A stretch of DNA of 64,000 nt, taken from NCBI RefSeq assembly GCF_030408815.1, contig NZ_CP047355.1, forward strand, positions 2,480,001 to 2,544,000, written 5' to 3'. The DNA is from Corynebacterium freiburgense (GTDB lineage: Bacteria > Actinomycetota > Actinomycetes > Mycobacteriales > Mycobacteriaceae). The notes beneath the pieces are model-generated. The model was not told the DNA's origin. It worked only from the letters and a program-made list of their open reading frames with translations, and ran no database searches. A program made the translations under genes and the position numbers. Of the stretch, positions 33,538 to 43,652 are shown one piece after another. Positions within the stretch are counted from its first letter, which is position 1. The number at the start of each line of letters is the position of its first letter.

Positions 33538-35814
33538 CTATTCAACGACAGAGTTGGCGCCAACCGCATGCCCAAAGATACTGGGCAGTGTGGCTTCCCA
33601 TGCTTCACGGAGCTCATCCAATGGAATGTCAAACTGTCCATTGATTCGTAAAACACGATCTTCATTGGTGGAGCCGAGTTTTACACAAGGAATTCCGAGT
33701 TCAGCTGCACGTGCTTCCAATGCTTCACCAGTATCCGTAGCAACGAGTACTCGTGATGCAGTTTCAGAAAACAGTGCAATGAATGCATCGTTGTGTACGG
33801 AAGCAATATCGATATCCGCACCGATATTTGAAGTGATGGTGAGTTCAGCAAGCGCCTGGGCAAGACCGCCCTCAGATAAATCGTGAGCAGCAGTAACAAC
33901 ACGTGGGCCGGTAAAGAAATCCGAAAGGGTCTTTTCCTTAGCCAGATCAATGTTCGGGGGCATACCATTCAGGCCTGCACCAGAAATTTGCTGCCAAATC
34001 GAACCACCGAATTCGTCTTCGGTAGTGCCGAGTACATAAAGGTCCTCGGTATGGTCAACGGTGCCCAGTTTATGTCCGATTCGTTGGTGTACATCATCAA
34101 TTACACCAAGCACACCCACTACAGGAGTCGGGAGAATCGGGGTGTCACCAGTCTGGTTATAGAAGGAAACATTGCCACCAGAGACTGGGATCCCCAGTTC
34201 AACACAGCCATCGGCAAGCCCATGTACGGCTTCACGGAACTGCCACATCACGTCAGGGTCTTCTGGCGAACCGAAGTTTAGGCAGTTCGTTACGGCCACC
34301 GGCCGGGCGCCAGTAACTGCTACATTGCGATAGGCTTCCGCCAATGCGAGACGCGCACCCGTATTCGGATCAAGCTTGGTATACCGACCCGACGCATCTG
34401 CGGAAACAGCCACACCACGGCCGGATTCTTCGTCGATACGAAGCACACCGGCATCAGAATTTTGTGCGAGTACCGTATTGCCGCGCACATAGCGATCATA
34501 CTGTTGTGTAATAAATGCCCTAGAGCACAGCGCTGGCGATGAAACCATCTGCAATAGTGTTGCACGCAAATCGCTTGGCTTTTCGACGCCCCGGAACACC
34601 TGGAGTTCATCCTGCCATTCAGGCCGCGCATATGGGCGTTCATATACAGGGCCTTGGTGAGCGATTGTATGTGCTGGAGCTTCAACAACGATTTCACCGC
34701 GATGCGTAATCACCAAACGATCATTGTCTGTAACTTCCCCAATCTCAGCGCAAGTTACATCCCAGTGAGCACAAATTTCTTTGAACTTTGCTACATTTTC
34801 CGGAGTCACAATTGCACACATGCGTTCTTGTGATTCAGATGCAAGAATTTCCGCAGCAGTCATATTTTCTGCCCGCAGTGGAACCATATCCAGGTTTACC
34901 GTCATGCCGCCATCACCAGCTGCCGCCAATTCGGAAGTGGCACATGAAAGGCCGGCCCCACCAAGATCTTGAATACCTACAACTACTCCTGCTTTATATA
35001 AGTCTAAGCAGCACTCAATAAGAACTTTTTCGGCAAAGGGGTCACCGACCTGCACGGCTGGTAGTTTCCGTTCCGCACCTTCCTCAAATGTGTCAGAGGC
35101 CAATACGGACACGCCGCCGATACCATCTAGGCCTGTGCGGGAGCCGAACAACATAACTTTATTGCCTAAACCAGACGCAAACGCCAGTTTCAGGTCCTCG
35201 ACCTTGAGCGTGCCTACACAAAGTGCATTTACAAGCGGGTTACCAGCATAAGATTCATCGAATACTGTTTCGCCACCGATATTTGGAAGGCCAAGGCTAT
35301 TACCATAGCCACCGATGCCATCCACTACCCCAGGCAGCACACGTTGCGTATCCGGGGCGTCGGCGGGCCCAAAACGAAGTTGGTCCATTACCGCGATAGG
35401 GCGAGCACCCATTGCCATAATGTCGCGAACAATACCGCCCACGCCGGTAGCGGCACCTTGATGAGGTTCCACATATGACGGGTGGTTGTGCGATTCGACT
35501 CTGAAGGTAACTGCGTGCCCATCCCCGATATCTACAACGCCCGCGTTTTCGCCAATTCCAGCAAGAATCTTTGAGCCCATTTCAGGTGTAGTGGTCTCGC
35601 CGAAATAACGTAAGTGCACTTTAGAAGATTTGTATGAGCAGTGCTCTGACCACATCACCGAATACATAGTTAATTCAGCATGCGTAGGGCGTCGTCCCAA
35701 GATTTCTTTAATGCGGGCATATTCATCGTCTTTAAGCCCGAGTTCGCGGTACGGCTGCTGCGCGTCCGGGTGCGCCTTCGCGGCGTCGACAGTGTCATTG
35801 AAAGGAACAGTCAT
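33538..35814 (-). CDS. purL: Phosphoribosylformylglycinamidine synthase subunit PurL (small type)
   Basis: A 758-residue FGAM synthetase that needs PurQ and PurS. Motifs: [46 protein letters not shown] (ATP/Mg site), [20 protein letters not shown], and [13 protein letters not shown]. It uses PurQ-supplied ammonia to convert FGAR to FGAM. It lies 21 bp after purQ in the purS-purQ-purL operon. Confidence 0.97.
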   Translation of the reverse strand: MTVPFNDTVDAAKAHPDAQQPYRELGLKDDEYARIKEILGRRPTHAELTMYSVMWSEHCSYKSSKVHLRYFGETTTPEMGSKILAGIGENAGVVDIGDGHAVTFRVESHNHPSYVEPHQGAATGVGGIVRDIMAMGARPIAVMDQLRFGPADAPDTQRVLPGVVDGIGGYGNSLGLPNIGGETVFDESYAGNPLVNALCVGTLKVEDLKLAFASGLGNKVMLFGSRTGLDGIGGVSVLASDTFEEGAERKLPAVQVGDPFAEKVLIECCLDLYKAGVVVGIQDLGGAGLSCATSELAAAGDGGMTVNLDMVPLRAENMTAAEILASESQERMCAIVTPENVAKFKEICAHWDVTCAEIGEVTDNDRLVITHRGEIVVEAPAHTIAHQGPVYERPYARPEWQDELQVFRGVEKPSDLRATLLQMVSSPALCSRAFITQQYDRYVRGNTVLAQNSDAGVLRIDEESGRGVAVSADASGRYTKLDPNTGARLALAEAYRNVAVTGARPVAVTNCLNFGSPEDPDVMWQFREAVHGLADGCVELGIPVSGGNVSFYNQTGDTPILPTPVVGVLGVIDDVHQRIGHKLGTVDHTEDLYVLGTTEDEFGGSIWQQISGAGLNGMPPNIDLAKEKTLSDFFTGPRVVTAAHDLSEGGLAQALAELTITSNIGADIDIASVHNDAFIALFSETASRVLVATDTGEALEARAAELGIPCVKLGSTNEDRVLRINGQFDIPLDELREAWEATLPSIFGHAVGANSVVE

Positions 35815-35835
35815 TGTGCTACCTTTAGTAAAATT

Positions 35836-36507
35836 TTAGGAGGCAATGGTGCCGACAGCGGACAAGAACAACTCCAGCCCATCCAAGGATGGTCCGGTCA
35901 AAGTTTCAACAGCATGTTCGGGGTGAGGCATAAGCCCAACAACGCGGCCATTTTCCGAACAAACACCCGCAATCGAATTCATAGAACCATTGAAGTTGTC
36001 GGTATAGCGGAATACAACGCGACCTTCATCTTCAAGCATTTTGAGGGTTTCAGCAGAAGCTTGGAAGCGCCCCTCACCATGCTTCGCGGGAATTAGAATC
36101 CGTTGCCCAGCCTCTAAAGTATTCGTCCATGCGGTCGAATTATTCACGACCTCTAGGTAGATATCGTCGCAGTGAAAATGTAGACCCTCATTTCGGGTCA
36201 ATACACCGGGCAATAATCGGGACTCTGTAAGAATCTGGAAACCATTACAAATTCCCAGCACAGGCATACCTTTTCCAGCAGCTTCAATAACAGATTGCAT
36301 TACTGGGGCAAGTGCGGAAATAGCGCCAGAACGGAGGTAATCACCATAGGAAAAGCCCCCAGGAATCACTACGGCGTCAACACCCCGCAGATCTTCATCC
36401 GCATGCCAGAGCGAAACAGCCTTAGCGCCTGCAATACGGACGGCACGAGCGGCGTCGACATCATCAAGAGTGCCCGGAAATGTGATGACGCCGATGTTCG
36501 CGGTCAC
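35836..36507 (-). CDS. purQ: FGAM synthase glutaminase subunit PurQ
   Basis: A 223-residue class I glutamine amidotransferase. The nucleophile Cys is in [13 protein letters not shown] (about residue 86), oxyanion [10 protein letters not shown], and His-Glu in [11 protein letters not shown]. It delivers ammonia to PurL. Overlaps purS by 4 bp (ATGA). Confidence 0.97.
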   Translation of the reverse strand: MTANIGVITFPGTLDDVDAARAVRIAGAKAVSLWHADEDLRGVDAVVIPGGFSYGDYLRSGAISALAPVMQSVIEAAGKGMPVLGICNGFQILTESRLLPGVLTRNEGLHFHCDDIYLEVVNNSTAWTNTLEAGQRILIPAKHGEGRFQASAETLKMLEDEGRVVFRYTDNFNGSMNSIAGVCSENGRVVGLMPHPEHAVETLTGPSLDGLELFLSAVGTIAS

Positions 36508-36749
36508 TCGGACACCTCAAAATCAACAACTTCGAAATCTTCAATCACGGTATTGGCGAGCAGAATTTCGGCAATTTTTTCGAGATCAGCCCGGGTGACT
36601 GTTTCATCAACCTCAAGTTCGAATCGCTTTCCTTGCCGTACGTCCTGCACCCCCTCTACCCCGATACGACCCAAGGCACGCACAACCGCCTGCCCCTGAG
36701 GATCCAAAATCTCTGCCTTTGGCATCACATTGACAACTACACGGGCCAC
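36504..36749 (-). CDS. purS: FGAM synthase subunit PurS
   Basis: An 81-residue bridging subunit of the PurLQS complex ([57 protein letters not shown]), full length. First gene of the operon. An inverted repeat GTCCTGCG/CGCAGGAC (36784-36808) lies 35-59 bp upstream in the leader or promoter. Confidence 0.95.
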   Translation of the reverse strand: MARVVVNVMPKAEILDPQGQAVVRALGRIGVEGVQDVRQGKRFELEVDETVTRADLEKIAEILLANTVIEDFEVVDFEVSE

Positions 36750-36879
36750 AATTAATCCCTTACTCGCGGTAGGTAGGCGTGCTGTCCTGCGCCTGAATCA
36801 CGCAGGACTCGGACACGCACAGCATACCGAGAACGCACCCAAACCACCTATTCGAAAGTGCGGCGGGCGCTAAGGACAC

Positions 36880-37359
36880 CTACTGCACCGGCAAATGCTC
36901 TTCAATGAGTTCGATAATTTCATCAGCCTCCGGATCAGTGCGTGGATCAAAACGCCCAAGCACGTCACCATTATCCGAAATAACAAACTTTTCGAAATTC
37001 CAGGCTATGTCAGCACCACCAGTTGCTTCTTTGAGATGCTGATACAACGGATGCGTGTCCTCACCATTGACATCTGCCTTGGCGAACAAAGGGAAAGTCA
37101 CTCCATAGTTCTTCTTACAAAATTCGGTAATTTGTTCGTGAGTACCTGGTTCCTGCGCACCAAACTGGTTACACGGCATGCCAAGCACAAAGAACCCACG
37201 CATTGCATAGTCATCAAACAGTTGTTGGAGACCCTCATATTGTCCGGTAAGACCACATTCAGAGGCAGTATTTACAATCAAAAGAACATGACCTTCCCAA
37301 TCCCTTAACGTGGTTTCACGGCCGTCGATTGTGGTCACTGGAATATCGTAGAAACTCAT
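36880..37359 (-). CDS. mpx: Gpx-type thiol peroxidase (mycothiol peroxidase)
   Basis: A 159-residue cytoplasmic peroxidase. The peroxidatic Cys is in NTASECGLTGQY (about residue 36); GMPCNQFGAQEPG holds the second Cys and the Gln; WNFEKFVI supplies the Trp/Asn. In C. glutamicum the matching Cys-Gpx reduces peroxides with mycothiol or thioredoxin. mshD is present in this window. Its ATG overlaps the bluB stop by 4 bp, so the two are co-translated. Confidence 0.9.
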   Translation of the reverse strand: MSFYDIPVTTIDGRETTLRDWEGHVLLIVNTASECGLTGQYEGLQQLFDDYAMRGFFVLGMPCNQFGAQEPGTHEQITEFCKKNYGVTFPLFAKADVNGEDTHPLYQHLKEATGGADIAWNFEKFVISDNGDVLGRFDPRTDPEADEIIELIEEHLPVQ

Positions 37360-37985
37360 ATGGTTGAGCGTAGGCGTTCTTGATGGATCGCGTCATCCAA
37401 AGGCCTTCTATCACGCCATCCAAAACGCTCAAGATCAGGAATTTGTTCGAGGTGCGTGACGGGACCCAGACATAACCATGCAATAGGACGAACTGGCGAC
37501 TGACAGCCAATAAAATCGGCTAAAAACGCTTCTTTATAAAAGCTAACCCAGCCCATTCCTACACCTTCAGAAGTTGCAGCTAGCCACATATTTTGAATGG
37601 CAAGCGCCGCACTGAAAACCCCGGTTTCATCAATAGTATGTCTACCTAAAATATGCGGACCGCCACGCTCAGGGTTATACGTCACCACAACACCAGTGCC
37701 TGATTCACAAATGCCCTCGATTTTAATTGGGTTAAAAGTTTTTCGACGTTCCGAAGGCAAGCTATCCGAGAATGCTTTCCGACGCCCCGCCACATGCGAG
37801 GCAAACTTGGCCAACCGCTCTGGTTCTTGCACGATCACAAAATCCCATGGCTGCGAATTCCCCACGGACGGCGCAGCATGCCCCGCTGCAAGAATCCGAC
37901 GCAATTGATCACTACCAATAACTTCGCCAGTGTATTCGGCTCGCACATCGCGACGCTGGAATATAGCGTTATACACATCCATCAT
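37356..37985 (-). CDS. bluB: 5,6-dimethylbenzimidazole synthase
   Basis: A 209-residue nitroreductase-fold enzyme that breaks down FMNH2 with O2 to make DMB, the lower ligand of cobalamin. Signatures: RRDVRAEYTGEVI, APSVGNSQPWDFVIV, GRHTIDETGVFSAALAIQNM and AATSEGVGMGWVSFYKEAFL. No other cobalamin gene and no cobalamin riboswitch are seen nearby. It could feed DMB to imported corrinoids. Confidence 0.9.
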   Translation of the reverse strand: MMDVYNAIFQRRDVRAEYTGEVIGSDQLRRILAAGHAAPSVGNSQPWDFVIVQEPERLAKFASHVAGRRKAFSDSLPSERRKTFNPIKIEGICESGTGVVVTYNPERGGPHILGRHTIDETGVFSAALAIQNMWLAATSEGVGMGWVSFYKEAFLADFIGCQSPVRPIAWLCLGPVTHLEQIPDLERFGWRDRRPLDDAIHQERLRSTI

Positions 37986-38031
37986 AGATAAAGCATAGGT
38001 TTACAACCCCAGCCAGCGAGATGACCGACAA

Positions 38032-39219
38032 CTAATTCGACATCACTGATTCTTTACCTTCGGTATTTGCAGCCCCTTCGTTATCATCATCTTCAGAATC
38101 CTGATCACTTTCGGGTTCGTTGTGCGATTCAGTTTCCTCTCGAGGTTGAGTCTCGGCAACTTCTTCGCCCTTTTCAACGTCCTCTACATCACCATGTGCA
38201 GTCGATTCCTCATTTTCTTCATTGCGTTCAGGTTCTTCTGTTTCGTCGATTTCTTCAATGTCCACAATTGGATTCAAATACGTTAATCCAGTATCTGGAT
38301 CTCGACCAACAATGACGATATGTTCATTACCTACTTCTTGACCAGCATCTACCAATGCTGGACTTCGTGTTGCCACGATGGATTGAATCCCGTGCAACAT
38401 TGCCAAAAAAAGATCACTATGTTGCGGATGCAAGAAATGCTCGGGGGTATCAATCAATAAAGTTTTACCGCTAAGTTGTGCAGTAGCCAGTGCGAGTTCG
38501 CCAAGAAAACCGTCACTTAAATGGCGGGCAGGCGTGCCCACAAATTGACCTTGAAATTGTTCATTGAGCACTAACATAACATCGCCGAGATCTGTGGTAG
38601 CAAACCCCACGGAACGGGCTGAAGGCCCCCCTAGATCGCATGCAATGGTTTCAATGCGGGCAAAAGATTCCGGGTCGGTTGATGCCAATTGATACAACAC
38701 ACCGGAAAGGTTCGAAGCATCGGATTCCAAAACACTACTTACTGGACTAAATTCACGCATTTTTTCCGGTTGAGGAACAAACTCTGTGATTGACCGCAAT
38801 GTTTCGGACAACTCCTCGATTGCCCAGTCTTCATTTACGGGCAAACCTGCAAGTTTAAAGAGAGCAGAATGCCTACCATCGAACGAGAGTTCAGCAAGAT
38901 TCAAGGATTCCCCCTCGCCCATGCCGAGCACTTCCTCCGTAATGCGTAGTTCTGGGCGAACTTCGACCGTAATGTCATAGGTCAGGTTTCCCACACTGCA
39001 ACCTATGCGAAATTCATTTTGGCCTCGGGGAGCACATTCAAGATCCTCAAGCACCGATTCGATTGGCCAACCCGCCGCTAGCCTTCCCAACGTACGAAGC
39101 GCTAGCAGCGCATTTGTCTTCCCAACGTGATGAGGTCCCACCAACAAAGCAGCAGACCCTAATTCAAGGGATTGCTCGTGGAACGTCATCCACTGGGTCA
39201 ATCGCAGGTGAGTAATCAT
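38032..39219 (-). CDS. RecF/OLD-like AAA ATPase with acidic tail
   Basis: A 395-residue protein from ATG 39219 (MITHLRLTQWMTFHEQSLEL); the frame is open to 39270, but this start fits the family. Walker A is VGPHHVGKTN, the ABC-type signature region SDGFLGELALATAQL, and Walker B TLLIDTPEHFLHP, followed by ATRSPALV. The last 100 residues are strongly acidic (Glu/Asp repeats) and probably disordered. Related SMC-like ATPases act in repair or defence; with no partner nuclease here, the role is unknown. Confidence 0.7.
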   Translation of the reverse strand: MITHLRLTQWMTFHEQSLELGSAALLVGPHHVGKTNALLALRTLGRLAAGWPIESVLEDLECAPRGQNEFRIGCSVGNLTYDITVEVRPELRITEEVLGMGEGESLNLAELSFDGRHSALFKLAGLPVNEDWAIEELSETLRSITEFVPQPEKMREFSPVSSVLESDASNLSGVLYQLASTDPESFARIETIACDLGGPSARSVGFATTDLGDVMLVLNEQFQGQFVGTPARHLSDGFLGELALATAQLSGKTLLIDTPEHFLHPQHSDLFLAMLHGIQSIVATRSPALVDAGQEVGNEHIVIVGRDPDTGLTYLNPIVDIEEIDETEEPERNEENEESTAHGDVEDVEKGEEVAETQPREETESHNEPESDQDSEDDDNEGAANTEGKESVMSN

Positions 39220-39380
39220 AAGCGCCACCGTAGCAAAAAGACCCAAGTGGTTATAGCACAGATTGTGCACTATTTTTCAGGTTCCGGCCTTGAAACCTGA
39301 GGAAAGAGAATGTTCTAGACCCCATCACGTCGAACTATAGTGCGCATCGAAAGTGTGCAGCTCCATGCACGTCAGAAACT

Positions 39381-39403
39381 AAAAAGCCCCCTCAAAAAGG
39401 GGC
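39381..39403 (-). terminator. Leftward Rho-independent terminator without a clear gene
   Basis: On the minus strand GCCCC-tttttgag-GGGGC is followed by TTTTTAG. The nearest upstream transcript on this strand is the unassigned region 39404-39870. Confidence 0.6.
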
Positions 39404-39874
39404 ATATAACAGCGAACCACTAGGCTCAGTAGAACACTTACGCAACGCTTATCACTTTTTTATATGGGCGGGCGTGGCACACACTCCGAATACGGGGGTA
39501 GCGGGTGCGGAGCACAACTTTCTGGTCGAGCCGTTTTTAAAGAATCGAATCACCAACGTCCTGATAATAAAGAGCACCGTCCAGCAACCAGAATTGAAGC
39601 CATTCGGAATATCATACCAGTCGCATATAGCGGTGCACTGCGTTAAATTTTCAAATAAGTAATGCCTCATGAATTACAACTCGAAGCATTCCGCAAAGCT
39701 GTCGCTAATCACCAAATCAACGAGCCGGTTAATTTCGGGCATAAGTACTCCTATTTTGCGTGAATGGAGACAAGCCCTTGTATTGACAACCTTGTCTTGC
39801 TTTCGCTGAATGGGCATGTACAAAAGGCGTAACTGGAATCAGACTGCGTGTTAAATCACTGTTTGGCACGCCAC

Positions 39875-39916
39875 GACAAAGCCCCACATCGTCGGAATTA
39901 CCAACAAATGTGGGGC
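39875..39916 (-). terminator. Terminator of the dioxygenase operon
   Basis: GCCCCACAT (39881-39889) pairs with ATGTGGGGC (39908-39916); on the minus strand TTTGTCG follows. It lies 18 bp after the last gene of the operon. Confidence 0.7.
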
Positions 39917-39933
39917 AAGATATCCTGTTTGCA

Positions 39934-40350
39934 CTAATCTTTTGATGCAGGGACGGTATAGGTTGTGACCACCTTGGCCAGGATGGCGTCATCAATTGAT
40001 GAACGGACCGTGGTGTCAGTAACAATTACGGTGCGGCCGGCTCGAACAATCGTTGCTGTAGCAATAGCATCGCCTTCGCGTTTGTTTGCCACTATATTGA
40101 CCGAAGAGCCCACCGCTAACGGGAACACTCCTCGCGGCACCTGCTGCATTGCGAGCCAGGTTCCACAAATATCCGCTAATCCAAAAAGAGCGGGTGCGGA
40201 AAACATACCCGCTGGTTGCGTAATTGCTTTATGCAGGGGCATACCAATTTGTACTTCGTCAACAGAGCCAGAGATTGGGTAAAGTTTCAGAGTGATGGCT
40301 ACATCATCAACCTTTGAATAGAAGGCTTCCCACTGTTCAATAAAATTCAT
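39934..40350 (-). CDS. PaaI-like hotdog thioesterase
   Basis: A 138-residue protein from ATG 40350, which overlaps the preceding stop (ATGA) and is therefore preferred over the frame start at 40389. Single hotdog fold: PLHKAITQPAGMFSAPALFGLADICGTWLAM, GVFPLAVGSSVNIVANKREGD, ATIVRAGRTVIVTDTTV. It would hydrolyse an (aryl)acyl-CoA in the cytoplasm. It is last in the dioxygenase/CoA-ligase operon, so it may recycle CoA from a dead-end thioester. Confidence 0.7.
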   Translation of the reverse strand: MNFIEQWEAFYSKVDDVAITLKLYPISGSVDEVQIGMPLHKAITQPAGMFSAPALFGLADICGTWLAMQQVPRGVFPLAVGSSVNIVANKREGDAIATATIVRAGRTVIVTDTTVRSSIDDAILAKVVTTYTVPASKD

Positions 40351-40661
40351 GTTAAATCCACTTCTTCGGTGTCTTTTTCCGTCACCCACAATGGTTCATG
40401 AACCATAAGTGAGACTTCTTTTCCCTCACGTAATTGCACATCTAGAACGTACCGGAATCCCGCATCCTCACACTCAGATATTGCGGCAATATCCCCTTCG
40501 TCCACAGCTACAATAATGCGCCTACATCCTGGGTGGGCGCCGTAAATCTCCGCGGTCTTTTGCAGCAATTGCCTACTCGAGCCAAATTCCAGTTCAATAT
40601 CATTTTTACCGAAAGGATACGTGTGTCGGAGCGGAGAATGTTCTACTAGTGTGTATTTCAT
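40347..40661 (-). CDS. Short GNAT-like protein of unknown function
   Basis: A 104-residue protein overlapping the CoA ligase stop by 4 bp. The middle (CRRIIVAVDEGDIAAISECEDAGFRYVLDVQL) looks like the last part of a GNAT acetyltransferase fold, but the acetyl-CoA loop is absent, so it is either a half-domain or unrelated. Always-coupled position suggests a role in the aromatic pathway, otherwise unknown. Confidence 0.6.
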   Translation of the reverse strand: MKYTLVEHSPLRHTYPFGKNDIELEFGSSRQLLQKTAEIYGAHPGCRRIIVAVDEGDIAAISECEDAGFRYVLDVQLREGKEVSLMVHEPLWVTEKDTEEVDLT

Positions 40662-42259
40662 TCTTCCGCCTCCACTATCTCACGGACATATTGGCGAATT
40701 GCTAGTTTATTTACCTTTCCGGCAGAGTTTCGCGCAATTTCGTCAACAATAATCAATCGCTTTGGCAACTTATACCTTGCCAAATGCCGCTCACAATGCT
40801 CACGCAAATCTTGCAATGTGATTTCAGCTCCGGGATCTAACTGCACTACCGAAACAACGCTTTCTCCCCAGTGATCATCTGAAATGCCCACTACAGCATT
40901 ACCCCGTACACCATCCATTTCTGCGACAACACGCTCTACTTCAGCTGGATATACATTTTCACCGCCAGTAATAATCATGTCTTTAAGGCGATCGACAATG
41001 TAATAGTATCCATCTTCATCACGGTGGCCCAGGTCACCCGAATGGAACCACCCAGCGGTATAAGCCTTTTGCGTGATTTCTGGATTATTCCAATATCCGG
41101 TTGCGACATTTGGGCCCCGCACCCAGAACTCGCCAGTACGTCCTGCTTCACGCACATCTTCGCCGGTATCAGGGTCAACCAACCTGATTTGCGTGTACGG
41201 CATTGGGATTCCACATGAGCCAGCTTTCTTTTCCGTCATATTTGGCGGAAGATATGTGGCAAATGGAGCAGTTTCGGTGAGCCCCCAAGCCTGTTGAACA
41301 TTAACACCTTTTTCAAGGTAGCGCCGTATAAGTACAGGTGGTACCGGCGCCCCAGCACAAATCGTTGCCCGCATTGATTTCAATGAAGCACTATGAAAAT
41401 CTGGGTGACTATACATCGCCTCAAGTTGTGCAGGCACTAAAAATGCGGAACCCACTTGGTATTTTTCAATATCACGCATTACTACCGCTGGATCGAAATG
41501 CCTATGAATAAGTACCACATTCCCACGAACTAAAGCACGAATTACAAAGGAATTCAAAGCCCCAACATGGAACAGTGGTGCACTGGCTAGGGTGACATCT
41601 CCCGGGCGGGTATCCACCATGGTGTCAACATTTATGGAATTCCACCAGAGATTGCCGAATGTAAGCTGAGCACCTTTTGGCATACCAGTGGTCCCGGAGG
41701 TAAACAGCAAGAGCGCTAAATCTTGCATTGTCATTGGACGTGATTTCGCCACCGATTGTGTATCAGTTTTCATGATATTTGAGGTGGTGCTCCAGTACAG
41801 TGGAACTTTTCCTTCTACCGGAGCGAAATCGTCGTCGTCAACGATAATGACATGGTGCCGTTCAATTCCGTAAATATGCTTTGCCATTGGCAAATATGTA
41901 CCTTCGACAACCACAGTGTGCGGTGTTCCCTGCATTAGCAGTTGAGAAACTTCAGCCTCCGAAAGCCGGAAATTAAAGGGCATAAATGTAGCCCCGAGCC
42001 ACCACGCCGCCAACATGGTGTAAATAAAGGACTTCGAATTCATACCCAGATAGGCAACTCGATCACCTTGACGAACTCCAGCTTCATCAAGATGAGCCGC
42101 CCACGCTTTAATAATGGCATTGAGTTCACTGTAGGTTACCTCTTCACCTTCATAAACTAACGCCAATTGGTCAGGTTGGTACGCCGCGTGGCGCGCAATT
42201 TGAGTGCAGGGATTAATATCAATTGTTTCCGGATTATGGTTTACCCCTGTAATAATCAT
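40658..42259 (-). CDS. AMP-forming acyl/aryl-CoA ligase
   Basis: A 533-residue ANL enzyme: acid + ATP + CoA to acyl-CoA. Motifs: LLLFTSGTTGMPKGAQLT (P-loop, about 190), QAWGLTETAP (A5, about 335), GWFHSGDLGHRDEDGYY and DRLKDMIITGGENVYPAEVE (hinge), NSAGKVNKLAIR with the catalytic Lys. It is embedded between the dihydrodiol dehydrogenase and a thioesterase with 4-bp overlaps. Possible substrates are phenylpropionate, cinnamate or a ring-cleavage acid. Not part of the classical Hca/Mhp scheme. Confidence 0.88.
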   Translation of the reverse strand: MIITGVNHNPETIDINPCTQIARHAAYQPDQLALVYEGEEVTYSELNAIIKAWAAHLDEAGVRQGDRVAYLGMNSKSFIYTMLAAWWLGATFMPFNFRLSEAEVSQLLMQGTPHTVVVEGTYLPMAKHIYGIERHHVIIVDDDDFAPVEGKVPLYWSTTSNIMKTDTQSVAKSRPMTMQDLALLLFTSGTTGMPKGAQLTFGNLWWNSINVDTMVDTRPGDVTLASAPLFHVGALNSFVIRALVRGNVVLIHRHFDPAVVMRDIEKYQVGSAFLVPAQLEAMYSHPDFHSASLKSMRATICAGAPVPPVLIRRYLEKGVNVQQAWGLTETAPFATYLPPNMTEKKAGSCGIPMPYTQIRLVDPDTGEDVREAGRTGEFWVRGPNVATGYWNNPEITQKAYTAGWFHSGDLGHRDEDGYYYIVDRLKDMIITGGENVYPAEVERVVAEMDGVRGNAVVGISDDHWGESVVSVVQLDPGAEITLQDLREHCERHLARYKLPKRLIIVDEIARNSAGKVNKLAIRQYVREIVEAEE

Positions 42260-43074
42260 AATTCGTCTCCTCCTGCCGAATTTTGAAATCCGCGGGCAGC
42301 AATTCCACCATCAGCATTAATAATTGCGCCCGTTATATTTCCGGCTTCGCGAGAAGAAGCCAGCATTACATATGGACCAGTAAATGTTTCTGGTTCTGTT
42401 GAAATATCGTGAAGAGGAATATAGGGATTGCTTCGCGCTGGTCGACGATCCAGAGTCTGCTGGAAACTGCGTGTTTCCAAGCCCAATGCTGCTGGCCCAC
42501 GTAAATCCGTACGCATTCCTCCTACTGCCACCGCATTGACTCGAACCTTTGGTGCAAGTTCGTACGCAAATTGCAGCATTAGACCCCTATCTGCAAATTT
42601 GCTGGCGGTGTAAATCGGGCCACCTCCTGCAGCATAAAATGCAGCATTCGAAAGCGTCATAATGATTGAGCCTCGCGTTTTTACCAGTTCCCGCCATGTA
42701 GCTTCAACGGTAAGTAAATAGCCCTTTACATTAATCGCAAATACTTCATCAAATACTTGGGCTAGCTCAGCGCCAGAATGGCGCGTCACCGAGCGGTTAT
42801 AATCCCAAATTCCTGCATTTGGAATAACGGTATCAAGTTTGCCAAACGTTTCAATCGTCGCTGCTACAGCTGCCTGTAAATCATCTGGTTCCCGGACATC
42901 AGCTTGTAGCGCCAAGGTTTGATGGGACGGTAACCTACCAGCAATTTCCTGGGCCCGCTTGCCATCGATATCAAGAAGTGCAACATTAGCACCCTCATTG
43001 GCAAATCGTGTTGCTAATGCGGCACCGAGCCCGGAACCGGCACCAGTAATTATTGCCGTCTGTCCTCGTAACAT
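42256..43074 (-). CDS. hcaB: cis-Dihydrodiol dehydrogenase (SDR, HcaB/BphB-like)
   Basis: A 272-residue short-chain dehydrogenase: NAD site TGAGSGLGAALATRF, NAG in IPNAGIWDYNRS, catalytic Ser in IMTLSNAAFYAAGG and Tyr/Lys in YTASK. It oxidises the cis-dihydrodiol made by the dioxygenase to a catechol (2,3-dihydroxyphenylpropionate if the substrate is phenylpropionate). It follows the small subunit gene by 11 bp and overlaps the ligase gene by 4. Confidence 0.87.
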   Translation of the reverse strand: MLRGQTAIITGAGSGLGAALATRFANEGANVALLDIDGKRAQEIAGRLPSHQTLALQADVREPDDLQAAVAATIETFGKLDTVIPNAGIWDYNRSVTRHSGAELAQVFDEVFAINVKGYLLTVEATWRELVKTRGSIIMTLSNAAFYAAGGGPIYTASKFADRGLMLQFAYELAPKVRVNAVAVGGMRTDLRGPAALGLETRSFQQTLDRRPARSNPYIPLHDISTEPETFTGPYVMLASSREAGNITGAIINADGGIAARGFQNSAGGDEL

Positions 43075-43085
43075 TTCGATTCTCC

Positions 43086-43643
43086 CTAAAAGAATGTCGA
43101 AATATTTTTCGAAGGCAGCACGTTAATATCCAACAGAATGCGACGGTCGAAGATTTTCCACCCTTGATCTGTCGTGCGCAAAAGATCTGTGCGTGTACCA
43201 GCGAACATATCGCGTTCACGTTCTAGTCGCGTCCGCCAAACTAAGAAATTTGTTCGAACTTCAATAACATCTTGGTCGGCCAGCGTAGCGTGTCGCGCAA
43301 TAAGATTGGTAATCAAATGCCGGGTACGTGATGGCGGGTCCTCCGCCCACGCCATACCTGAGTCGAAACGCCGAATTCGCCAAGCTAGAGAATCCTTTGT
43401 CTCATCGTAAAACGCGGTATCTTCGGGACCAGCGATCGCAAGCGCTTGTTGACGCCGCGTTCGGTTTGTGCGCGTCGGTGCCCAATAGTAAAGATCTTCA
43501 TCAAAGTGTTGTAACCAATCTACGTAGCGCCCTTCGTCCAGCAGTGCGGCTTCCTCGTAGTACAAGTTTTGGAGTTCGTAGTAAAGCTGTATATCTACAC
43601 GATCCCCTCGGGTAATTCCTTCTTTGCTGAGGTAATCAGTCAT
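43086..43643 (-). CDS. hcaF: Ring-hydroxylating dioxygenase small (beta) subunit
   Basis: A 185-residue protein of the NTF2-like beta-subunit family: VDIQLYYELQNLYYEEAALLDEGRYVDWL, DLYYWAPTRTNR, RHLITNLIARHATLADQDV, FRRRILLDINVLPSKN-like end. It builds the alpha3-beta3 hexamer with the large subunit. It is separated from the alpha gene by the ferredoxin and reductase genes, an order differing from E. coli hcaEFCBD. Confidence 0.9.
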   Translation of the reverse strand: MTDYLSKEGITRGDRVDIQLYYELQNLYYEEAALLDEGRYVDWLQHFDEDLYYWAPTRTNRTRRQQALAIAGPEDTAFYDETKDSLAWRIRRFDSGMAWAEDPPSRTRHLITNLIARHATLADQDVIEVRTNFLVWRTRLERERDMFAGTRTDLLRTTDQGWKIFDRRILLDINVLPSKNISTFF

Positions 43644-43652
43644 GGTCGTTTC

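Larger units (their letters stand above)
39271..39933. other. 0.66-kb region with two terminators and no assigned gene
   Basis: Between the ATPase and the catabolic operon. It holds the terminators at 39381-39403 and 39875-39916. A short frame on plus (39662-39763, 33 residues, MPHELQLEAFRKAVANHQ...) looks protein-like, and a 72-residue minus frame (39452-39670) ends 48 bp before the first terminator. Neither has a clear ribosome site; they may be remnants. Confidence 0.4.

Noticed and set aside
37986..38031. Possible cobalamin riboswitch upstream of bluB.
   Set aside because: The gap is only 46 bp and lacks any B12-box-like sequence.
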